From Thermoanaerobaculia bacterium (GTDB lineage: Bacteria > Acidobacteriota > Thermoanaerobaculia > Multivoradales > Multivoraceae), in the NCBI GenBank assembly GCA_022823665.1, contig JAJEHN010000012.1, positions 62,001 to 126,000 on the forward strand: 64,000 nt of DNA, in the 5' to 3' direction. This document shows positions 57,472-64,000 of this stretch, one piece after another (within the stretch, counting starts at the first letter, position 1; each line of letters begins with the position of its first letter). Under the pieces are notes generated by a model. That model ran no database searches. It was not told the DNA's origin and saw only the letters and a list, made by a program, of their open reading frames with translations. Both the position numbers and the translations under genes were made by a program.

Positions 57472-58551
57472 ATGAAGGTCCGAGTCCCCGCGGCGCTGAT
57501 CGCCATCCTCGCCCTGCTGATCGCGGCCCCCGCGCTGGTCGCCCAGAGCGACGTCAAGCGCGCCGCCAACGGCAAGCCCGACCTGACCGGCACCTTCGAC
57601 GCCGGCACCCTGACGCCGCTCCAGCGGGACGAGAAGTACGGCGACAACCTCTTCCTGAGCCCCGAGGACGCGGCGAAGATCGAGGCGGACGCCGCCAAGT
57701 ACGCCGCCGACCGGCACCAGGTCTCCGACCCGAACCGCAAGCCGCCGCCAGTCGGCGGCGACGGGACGACGGGCGGCGCCGGCAACGTCGGCGGCTACAA
57801 CCGGTTCTGGGTCGAGACCGGGACCGAGGCGTTCGCCGTCGACGGCAAGTTCCGCACCTCGATCATCTTCGATCCTCCGAACGGCCGCATCCCGGAGATG
57901 ACCGAGGCCGGCAAGGCGAGGTCCGCCGAGCGCCGCCGGCTTCGCCGTCCGAACGACGGCTCCGCCTGGTGGCTCGACATCGACGGCCACGGCCCGTACG
58001 ACGGCCCGGAGACGCTGCCGGTGACCGAGCGCTGCATCGTCGGCTTCACCGGCGCGACGCCGACCTTCCCCAGCCTCTACAACAACTTCAAGCGCGTGGT
58101 CCAGACCGAGGACCACGTCATGATCCTGATCGAGATGGTCCACGACGCCCGCATCGTCCGCCTGAACGCGGAGCACCCGAGCCCCGAAGAGCGCAAGTGG
58201 CTCGGCCACTCGATCGGCTGGTGGGAGGGCGACACGCTCGTCATCGACTCGCGGAACTTCCACCCGAAGGCCGTGCTGCGCGGCGCCACCCAGGAATCCC
58301 ACGTCACGGAGCGCCTCACGCTGCAGCCGGACGGGAACATCCTCTACCGGTTCACGATCGACGATCCGGCCACCTGGGACGTCCCCTGGTCCGGCGAGTA
58401 CATCTGGAAGCGCAGCCCCGTGGACGTCTACGAGTACGCCTGCCACGAAGGGAACTACTCGATGGGCGGCACGCTGCGCGGCGCGCGGGTGCTCGAGGCC
58501 GACGCGCTGGCCGCCAAGGCCGCCAGCACCGGCGCCGGCAGCGGCGACTGA
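57472..58551 (+). CDS. Secreted protein, paralog 1 of 3
   Basis: 359 residues. Signal peptide (LLIAAPALVAQS). Mature protein starts KRAANGKPDLTGTFDAGTLTPLQR. Shared motifs with the other two copies: FTGATPT, HPSPEERKWLG, GWWEGDTLVIDS, ERLTLQPDGN and ACHEGNYSMG. It belongs to a widespread group of exported proteins of unknown function in soil and marine bacteria. No catalytic signature was identified; the conserved Asp/Glu-Trp motifs suggest a binding or hydrolase surface. Confidence 0.85.
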   Translation: MKVRVPAALIAILALLIAAPALVAQSDVKRAANGKPDLTGTFDAGTLTPLQRDEKYGDNLFLSPEDAAKIEADAAKYAADRHQVSDPNRKPPPVGGDGTTGGAGNVGGYNRFWVETGTEAFAVDGKFRTSIIFDPPNGRIPEMTEAGKARSAERRRLRRPNDGSAWWLDIDGHGPYDGPETLPVTERCIVGFTGATPTFPSLYNNFKRVVQTEDHVMILIEMVHDARIVRLNAEHPSPEERKWLGHSIGWWEGDTLVIDSRNFHPKAVLRGATQESHVTERLTLQPDGNILYRFTIDDPATWDVPWSGEYIWKRSPVDVYEYACHEGNYSMGGTLRGARVLEADALAAKAASTGAGSGD

Positions 58552-58573
58552 TCGAAACCCTGGAGGACACGGA

Positions 58574-59653
58574 ATGAGAAACGGAATCCCCGCGGCCCTG
58601 GCCGCCGTCGCCCTGCTGCTGCTTGTGGCGCCCGCGGCCGGAGCCCAGGACGAGATCAAGCGCATGCCCGACGGCCGGCCCGACCTGCACGGCAACTACG
58701 ACGCCGCCACCCTGACGCCGCTCCAGCGGCCCGAGGAGTACGGCGAGAACCTCTACCTCACCCGGGAGGCTGCCGAGAAGATCAGGGACGACGCGGCCAA
58801 GCGCCGGGCCGACCGCCACCAGGTCAGCAACCCGGACCGCGAACCCCCGCCGGTCGGCGGCGACGGCTCAGGCGGCGGCGCCGGCAACGTCGGCGGCTAC
58901 AACTTCTTCTGGCTCGACATCGGCACCGAGGCCTTCTCGGTGGACGGCAAATTCCGGACGTCGATCATCGTCGACCCGCCGAACGGCCGCATGCCGGAGA
59001 CGACCCCCGCTGCCAAGGCAAGAAGGGCGGCGCGCGACAAGCTGCGCCGGCCGAACGACGGCTCCGCCTGGTGGCTCGACATCGACGGCCCCGGCCCCTA
59101 CGACGGCCCCGAGTCGCTGCCGATCACGGAGCGCTGCATCGTCGGCTTCACCGGCGCAACGCCGACCCTCCCGAGCGCCTACAACAACTACAAGCGCGTG
59201 GTTCAGACCGAAGACCACATCATGATCCTGATCGAGATGAACCACGACGCCCGCATCGTCCGCCTGAACGACGAGCACCCCAGCCCCGAAGAGCGCAAGT
59301 GGCTGGGCGACTCCGTCGGCTGGTGGGAAGGCGACACCCTGGTCATCGACTCGGTCAACTTCCACCCCAGGACGTTCCTGCGCGGCTCGACCCAGGAGCT
59401 TCACGTCACCGAGCGCCTGACCCTGCAGCCGAACGGCGACATCCTCTACCACTTCACGATGGACGATCCGGCCACCTGGGAAACCCCCTGGTCCGGCGAG
59501 TACATCTGGAGGAACCGCCCGGAACTCGTCTACGAGTACGCCTGCCACGAGGGCAACTACGCGATGGGCAACACGCTCCGCGGCGCGCGGATTCTCGAGG
59601 CTGACGCGGCTGCGGCGGAAGCTGGGAGTACCGGCGGCGGCAGCGGGGACTAG
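58574..59653 (+). CDS. Secreted protein, paralog 2 of 3
   Basis: 359 residues, same length as paralog 1. Signal peptide (LLLVAPAAGAQD). GEN-type motifs shared: WLGDSVGWWEGDTLVIDS, RGSTQELHVTERL, YEYACHEGNYAMG. It begins 22 nt after paralog 1, so they are probably co-transcribed. Confidence 0.85.
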   Translation: MRNGIPAALAAVALLLLVAPAAGAQDEIKRMPDGRPDLHGNYDAATLTPLQRPEEYGENLYLTREAAEKIRDDAAKRRADRHQVSNPDREPPPVGGDGSGGGAGNVGGYNFFWLDIGTEAFSVDGKFRTSIIVDPPNGRMPETTPAAKARRAARDKLRRPNDGSAWWLDIDGPGPYDGPESLPITERCIVGFTGATPTLPSAYNNYKRVVQTEDHIMILIEMNHDARIVRLNDEHPSPEERKWLGDSVGWWEGDTLVIDSVNFHPRTFLRGSTQELHVTERLTLQPNGDILYHFTMDDPATWETPWSGEYIWRNRPELVYEYACHEGNYAMGNTLRGARILEADAAAAEAGSTGGGSGD

Positions 59654-59714
59654 CGACACCAGTCGCAGCCTGGCTGAAAGCCGGTGCCCGTGCATCGGGC
59701 GCCGCACGGCCGCC

Positions 59715-59720
59715 TATACT
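59715..59720 (+). promoter_or_regulatory. -10-like TATACT of hicBA
   Basis: TATACT, 30 nt before the hicB ATG; GGGAGACGAC is the ribosome site. Confidence 0.5.
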
Positions 59721-59750
59721 GAGGCCCGCGAACCGGACGGGAGACGACGC

Positions 59751-59963
59751 ATGACCGAGATCATCTTCGAAGTCACGGAAGACGAGGTCGATGGCGGGTA
59801 CTCAGCCAGCGCGCTCGGACACGGCATCCACACCCAAGGCGACACCGTGGAGGAGATCCGCAGGAACGTCAAGGAGGCCGTCGACTGCTACTTCGACGAC
59901 ACGACGCCGCGGCCCAAGCTGATTCGTCTGCACTTCGTTCGCGACGAGGTTCTCGTGGCTTGA
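59751..59963 (+). CDS. hicB: HicB-like antitoxin
   Basis: 70 residues: the partial-RNase-H-like HicB fold FEVTEDEVDGGYSASALGHGI then TVEEIRRNVKEAVDCYF. It lacks a C-terminal DNA-binding domain, as in the small HicB class. The stop overlaps the TTG start of hicA. It precedes its toxin, the reverse of the hicA-hicB order of E. coli. Confidence 0.85.
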   Translation: MTEIIFEVTEDEVDGGYSASALGHGIHTQGDTVEEIRRNVKEAVDCYFDDTTPRPKLIRLHFVRDEVLVA

Positions 59964-60202
59964 AGCTGCCCCGCGACGTGAGCGGCGCGTCGCTGCAAGC
60001 GGCGCTGCGGCGGCTGGGCTATACGGCCGTGCGACAGCGAGGCTCCCACGTACGAATCACGACCCAGATCAACGGAGAGCATCACGAGGTGATTCCGCTG
60101 CACACTTCGATCAAGGTGAAGACCCTCTCGAGCATTCTGAAGAGCGTTGCGCGGCACCACGAAATGGACGTCCCGGAGCTTCTCCGCAAGCTCGACTTGT
60201 GA
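59960..60202 (+). CDS. hicA: HicA-type mRNA interferase toxin
   Basis: 80 residues. The dsRBD-like fold with the catalytic histidine in RQRGSHVRIT and the second part TSIKVKTLSSILKSVARH matches HicA. The TTG start overlaps hicB. The module sits between secreted paralogs 2 and 3. Confidence 0.87.
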   Translation: MKLPRDVSGASLQAALRRLGYTAVRQRGSHVRITTQINGEHHEVIPLHTSIKVKTLSSILKSVARHHEMDVPELLRKLDL

Positions 60203-60250
60203 ACTCCACATCGGACGCCGCGGGTGGCGGCCCACCTGTCGGCCCTCCGC

Positions 60251-60256
60251 TACACT
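60251..60256 (+). promoter_or_regulatory. -10-like TACACT before secreted paralog 3
   Basis: TACACT, 32 nt before the ATG at 60289, with the leader shared with paralog 1. Confidence 0.5.
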
Positions 60257-60288
60257 CCCGCCATCCAGTCGAAACAGGAGGACGCAGA

Positions 60289-61359
60289 ATGAGAGTCCGA
60301 TTCACCGCAACCCTGGCCGCCATCCTCGTGCTGCTGATCGCGGCGCCGGCCCTGGCGGCCGAAGGCGAGATCAAGCGCGCCGCGAACGGCAAGCCGGACC
60401 TGACCGGCACCTACGATGCCGCCACGCTGACGCCGCTGCAGCGGCCGGAGGAGTACGGCGAGAACCTGTACCTGACGCCGGAGGAGGCGGAGAAGATTGC
60501 CACCGACGCGGCGAAGGCACGGGCCGACCGCCACCAGGTCTCCGACCCGGACCGCGAAGCGCCGCCCGAGGGCGGTGACGGCTCGCCCGGCGCGGCCGGC
60601 AACGTGGGCGGCTACAACAGCTTCTGGCTGGACCGCGGCACGGACACGTTCGCGGTGGACGGGAAGTTCCGGACCTCGATCATCATCGACCCGCCGAACG
60701 GCCGCATGCCGGAGACGACCGATGCGGCGAAGGCGAGATTCGCGGAGCGCGCCAAGCTGCGCCGCCCGAACGAGGGCGTCGCCTGGTGGCTGGAACTCGA
60801 CGGGCCGGGCCCCTACGACGGCCCCGAGTCGCTGCCGATCAGCGAGCGCTGCATCCTCGGCTTCACCGGCGCCACGCCGACGTTCCCGAGCGGCTACAAC
60901 AACTACAAGCGGGTCGTGCAGACCGAAGACCACATCATGATCCTGATCGAGATGGTCCACGACGCCCGGATCATCCGCCTGAACGACGAGCACCCGAGCC
61001 CCGAGGAGCGGCGCTGGCTGGGCGACTCGGTCGGCTGGTGGGAAGGCGACACGCTCGTCATCGACTCGGTGCACTTCCGGCCCGACGGCTTCCTGCGCGG
61101 CGCGACGAAGGACCTCCACGTCACGGAGCGCCTGACGCTGCAGCCGGACGGCAACATCCTCTACCACTTCACGATGGACGACCCGGCCACCTGGGAAGCG
61201 CCCTGGTCCGGCGAGTACATCTGGAAGCGCGACCAGGAACGCGTCTACGAGTACGCCTGCCACGAGGGCAACTACTCGATGGGCGGCACGCTGCGCGGCG
61301 CGCGCATCCTCGAGGACGACTGGCGCGCCGGCAAGGCGGCCAGCACCGGCGGCGAGTAG
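60289..61359 (+). CDS. Secreted protein, paralog 3 of 3
   Basis: 356 residues from MRVRFTATLAA (GGAGGA precedes). Signal peptide ends ALAAEG. Closer to paralog 1 in its N-terminus (KRAANGKPDLTGTYDAATLT) and leader, and to paralog 2 in the middle. The upstream in-frame ATG at 60199 adds codons from the HicA leader region and is rejected. A long stem-loop element begins 6 nt after its stop. Confidence 0.85.
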   Translation: MRVRFTATLAAILVLLIAAPALAAEGEIKRAANGKPDLTGTYDAATLTPLQRPEEYGENLYLTPEEAEKIATDAAKARADRHQVSDPDREAPPEGGDGSPGAAGNVGGYNSFWLDRGTDTFAVDGKFRTSIIIDPPNGRMPETTDAAKARFAERAKLRRPNEGVAWWLELDGPGPYDGPESLPISERCILGFTGATPTFPSGYNNYKRVVQTEDHIMILIEMVHDARIIRLNDEHPSPEERRWLGDSVGWWEGDTLVIDSVHFRPDGFLRGATKDLHVTERLTLQPDGNILYHFTMDDPATWEAPWSGEYIWKRDQERVYEYACHEGNYSMGGTLRGARILEDDWRAGKAASTGGE

Positions 61360-61365
61360 CGCCCG

Positions 61366-61543
61366 CCGGTCCGGGGTCCGCGGGGGGTGGGGTCCCAGCG
61401 GCCGCTCGCGCTCACGTAGAGAATGAGAGGCCGGCGCTCGCTCCGCTACGCTCGCTCCGGTCGGTCCTCGCTTGATGTGGGGTCGCCGGGCGTCGCTCGC
61501 TTCGAGTCCGCTGGGACCTCACCCCCCGCGGACCCCGAACCGG
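61366..61543. repeat. Long stem-loop element, copy B
   Basis: Arms 61366-61401 and 61508-61543 pair at 34 of 36 positions (one C/A mismatch and one G/T wobble). They end internally in GGTCCCAGCGG as in copy A but have different outer halves. The 106-nt loop shares GGCCGGCGCTCGCT and GCTCGCTCCGG palindromes with copy A. It fills the gap between the convergent paralog 3 and the gene at 61559-62242. Confidence 0.85.
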
Positions 61544-61558
61544 CTGAACCTCGTCGGG

Positions 61559-62242
61559 CTACTCGTCTCGGCGGTTCGGGCCGATGGCAATCTCGGTGAT
61601 GTGAAGGCTCAGGCCCTCGCCCGCCCTTAGACCGATGGCGCCGTCGAGACCAAGGTCTTCGGACGGAAGCTCGGCGACAGACTCGCCGGCTATGTAGAAG
61701 ATCGTCTGTCCGCCACGGACGTCGATTTCCAGCACGTTCTCGGCGGGCGATGTGGCCGGATCGGCGAGCACGGCGACGGCGTCGTTGCCGGTCCACGGTA
61801 CGACGTCCTGCACCTCGTCGCCGGTGTGCCGGGCTATGCGGAAGCGGCCGGAGTTGTCGATCTGGAAGGTGACAAAGGTCGGTGCCTCCCCTTCGAGGTC
61901 GCGGCCGCCCAGGAAGAGGCCGAAGGGGCTGTCGACGCGAGTCGACCCGGATCGTTCGGGGTCGCCTTCGGGGAACAGGTAGATCGTGCTCTTGACGGCG
62001 TAGTTGCCCGAGGCGTAGCGGCCTGGATCCCAGAGCAGGCCGCCGGGGCCGGCGTAGACGTGCCAGCCGGGGCGCATGACGACGAAGTTGCGTTCGGCCG
62101 CCTCGTCGGCACCTTCGTAGCGGACTTTCCAGTGTTCGGGACGTTCCAGGTTGTGGCCTGACTGGGCCGAGAGGGCCAAGGGCATCACGAGAATCGCAGC
62201 CACGATTGCGGCTGTGAAGCAGAGACTTCGACGGTGATGCAT
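61559..62242 (-). CDS. Secreted hypothetical protein
   Basis: 227 residues from MHHRRSLCF (GAGGAG precedes). Signal peptide ends LALSAQ. The mature protein is beta-rich: WKVRYEG, VVMRPGWHVYAGPGGLLWDP, APTFVTFQIDNSGRFRIARH and VLEIDVRGGQTIFYI. This resembles a concanavalin/LamG-like or 'DUF1080-adjacent' fold but I cannot name the family. It starts 10 nt after the penicillin-acylase stop and is probably in that operon. Confidence 0.75.
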   Translation of the reverse strand: MHHRRSLCFTAAIVAAILVMPLALSAQSGHNLERPEHWKVRYEGADEAAERNFVVMRPGWHVYAGPGGLLWDPGRYASGNYAVKSTIYLFPEGDPERSGSTRVDSPFGLFLGGRDLEGEAPTFVTFQIDNSGRFRIARHTGDEVQDVVPWTGNDAVAVLADPATSPAENVLEIDVRGGQTIFYIAGESVAELPSEDLGLDGAIGLRAGEGLSLHITEIAIGPNRRDE

Positions 62243-62252
62243 CGGGACTCCT

Positions 62253-64000
62253 CTACTCCGGCCGGTAGACCAATCCCATCTCGGAGACGACGTTCTTGCC
62301 GCCGTCGGCGAGCAGGTCATCGCGGGCGAACCAGCTCGGCTTCATGGCGCCGGGCGAGAAGAGCTTCTCGGCCTGGTCGCGGTAGTGCGGCGATTCGGGG
62401 CGGTCGCTCTGGCCGATCGGGGGCTGGGTGTAGCTGCGGATCGGGTTGCTCAGGATGACGACTTCGGTCGAGGTCTGGCCACGGTTGCCCCAGCGCCGGC
62501 CGTCGGCGCGCGGCGGGCTGAAGCCGACGGAACGCATGGTCGCCATGCCGGCGTCATTGAGCGAGCCGCCGCCGACCGGCCAGGACACTTCGTCGTTCGA
62601 GTCCTGGCGGCCGACGCGGAACACGTCGCCGAAGGCCGCGTCGAAGCCGCCCGGGCCGGAGCGGAGGGCTTCCGCCGCAGCATCGATGGCCTCGACCAGG
62701 GCCGGCAACTCGTCGTCCTCGAGACCGGGCGGTTCCGGCGCCTCGCGGATCAACTCCAGGTAGTCGTTGACCCGACTGGTCATGTCCCGCATCCGTTCGT
62801 TTCCGACCAGGTCCCGCAGCGCCTCGCGCCAGCGGAAGTAGGCGAGCGCGCCCTGGGAATCAGGCTCGGAGACGCCGTTCCACTCCTCGATCCGGCGGAC
62901 GACCTCGGCGTGGTCCCTGGAGCGCTTGCCGGGGACCGCGGCCTCGGCCCGCAGCAGTTCCTCGACCCAGCGCTCGTACTGGTAAACGGACCGGTTGAGC
63001 GCCAGCTCGACAATCTCCTCCTCGCTCCACTTGCCACCGGCTTCCCGCTTCGCTTCCAGCAGGGAAACGGCGGCCGCACCCCGCTGGTGGGTGTAGTGAG
63101 CCGGCTGGTTGTAGAGGTACGGCGGGTACCGCTCCGGCACGAGCGGGGAGCCGACCAGCATCGTGTCCGGGCCGATGTTGTTGTTCTGCATGTAGCCGCG
63201 CTCAGGGTTGAGCAGGGACATCAGCTCGGACGCGGGGTGAATGCCCAGCCACTCGGTCTCGGAGGTCGATCCATCGACGGGACGGCTCCAGTCGTAGCCG
63301 TCCGGGCGGATCGGCACGCGACCGGTCCGCTGGTAGTAGATGTTGCCGCCGGTGTCCGCGATCATCACGTTCTGCGGCATGATCTGGCGCACGTCCAGCG
63401 CCGCGGCGGCGCCTTCGTAGTCCTCCGCGACCATGAACCAGTACTTGGACTCCAGGTAGCCGATCTCCTCCTCGTAGGCCAGAGCCGCCGCGTAGGCCCG
63501 GTCGCCGCGTCGCGCCACGATCGGGCCGTGGTGCGAATACCAGAAGGTCGCCTCGCGCGGCTCCGCCTCGCCGGCGACGGAGACCTCGACCGTCCGGCTC
63601 GTCATCTGCCGCCAGTCGCCGTCGTAGAGGTAGCGGCCCGGATCCTCCGGGTCGAGGGTCAGTTCGTAGGCGTCGGCCGTGTCCGGGCCGCCGGTCGTGT
63701 GGGCCCAGGCGACGTGCTCGTTGTGGCCCAGGTTGACGTAGGGAAAGCCGGACGTGGCGAAGCCGCTGATGTGGATGTCGCCGGCGTGGAGCCGCAGTTC
63801 CCAGTAGCGGTGGCGGCCGAGCCAGGAAAGGTGCGGGTCGATGATCAGGGCCGCAGCGCCGAAGGTCGTCTGCTCCGGCGCCAGCGCGATCTGGTTGGAT
63901 GCCCGCAGGTCGACGTCGAAGCTCGGCTCGATGCCGACGGCCCGCAGGTCGGAGCGGGCCTGCCCCGCCGGCCAGCTCCAGATGAACTGGCGGCTGAAGG
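62253..64000 (-). CDS. Penicillin acylase family hydrolase (N-terminus outside window)
   Basis: The frame is open to the window end; the alpha-chain start is missing. The nucleophile Ser lies in LRASNQIALAPEQT (codon 63897-63899), then LIIDPHLSW, GFPYVNLGHNEHVAWAHTTGG, FWYSHHGPIV and the C-terminal beta-chain with GNRGQTSTEVVIL. An ATG at 63605 lies well inside the beta-chain and is not the true start. It is the second family member in the window; sequence around the nucleophile differs (SNQIA versus SNNWA), implying different substrates. Confidence 0.9.
   Translation of the reverse strand, partial: FSRQFIWSWPAGQARSDLRAVGIEPSFDVDLRASNQIALAPEQTTFGAAALIIDPHLSWLGRHRYWELRLHAGDIHISGFATSGFPYVNLGHNEHVAWAHTTGGPDTADAYELTLDPEDPGRYLYDGDWRQMTSRTVEVSVAGEAEPREATFWYSHHGPIVARRGDRAYAAALAYEEEIGYLESKYWFMVAEDYEGAAAALDVRQIMPQNVMIADTGGNIYYQRTGRVPIRPDGYDWSRPVDGSTSETEWLGIHPASELMSLLNPERGYMQNNNIGPDTMLVGSPLVPERYPPYLYNQPAHYTHQRGAAAVSLLEAKREAGGKWSEEEIVELALNRSVYQYERWVEELLRAEAAVPGKRSRDHAEVVRRIEEWNGVSEPDSQGALAYFRWREALRDLVGNERMRDMTSRVNDYLELIREAPEPPGLEDDELPALVEAIDAAAEALRSGPGGFDAAFGDVFRVGRQDSNDEVSWPVGGGSLNDAGMATMRSVGFSPPRADGRRWGNRGQTSTEVVILSNPIRSYTQPPIGQSDRPESPHYRDQAEKLFSPGAMKPSWFARDDLLADGGKNVVSEMGLVYRPE

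Overview
The window is GC-rich throughout, with strong G/C third-position bias and gene-dense layout. It most likely comes from an Acidobacteriota-like bacterium. Three features support this: five tandem secreted proteins of the acidobacterial VWFA-related type, a giant TonB-dependent receptor with an N-terminal carboxypeptidase-regulatory-like domain, and a CRTAC1/ASPIC lipoprotein coupled to a TPR protein. There is no rRNA or other strong taxonomic marker, so the phylum is an inference. Many proteins carry Sec, Tat or lipoprotein signals, as expected for a Gram-negative heterotroph that handles polymers or amides outside the cytoplasm.

Layout. 0-3.5 kb: a truncated, very long repeat-built secreted protein (minus strand), with hairpins in its leader. 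3.8-6.6 kb: a SEC-C protein, then the UDP-sugar pair ugd and UDP-xylose synthase. 6.6-10.2 kb: a small secreted protein, then a coupled LLM oxidoreductase / Nudix / class III CoA-transferase run; that transferase has His where the nucleophilic Asp is expected. 10.2-12.8 kb: a VapBC module whose promoter carries tandem heptamers, convergent with ctaA-ctaB (heme A synthesis). 13-16.8 kb: a second class III CoA-transferase, a secreted carboxypeptidase-regulatory-like protein and map. 17-21 kb: a probable acquired island with a PHP-domain SMC/ABC-like ATPase and a frameshifted AlbA_2/GHKL-type partner; this is the best candidate for a defence system.

21-30.7 kb is a divergent locus. Leftward it has a TonB receptor, a DUF1080 lipoprotein and a Rieske-thiamine-diphosphate (ThDP) fusion enzyme. 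Rightward it has a penicillin-acylase-family hydrolase, a cytochrome c and a Tat-exported ThDP enzyme. Both arms end in a ThDP enzyme paired with a redox module, an uncommon and possibly undescribed arrangement. 31-43.4 kb: two small proteins, the CRTAC1/TPR pair and the five-gene VWFA-related array, closed by a bidirectional hairpin terminator. 43.4-55 kb: a large TonB receptor and an RND efflux operon (adaptor plus two pump subunits, no outer-membrane factor). 55-64 kb: an M20 amidohydrolase, a molybdopterin-binding-domain protein, three paralogous secreted proteins with a HicBA module between the second and third, another secreted protein, and the start-truncated end of a second penicillin-acylase-family gene.

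Two non-coding repeat families stand out. One is a 178-nt stem-loop element present twice (30753-30930 and 61366-61543), with 35-36 bp arms that differ between copies yet stay self-complementary. The other is a set of short GC-rich extragenic palindromes, at least two of which run into the 5' coding part of exported-protein genes. No tRNA, rRNA, CRISPR array, transposase or prophage was found.
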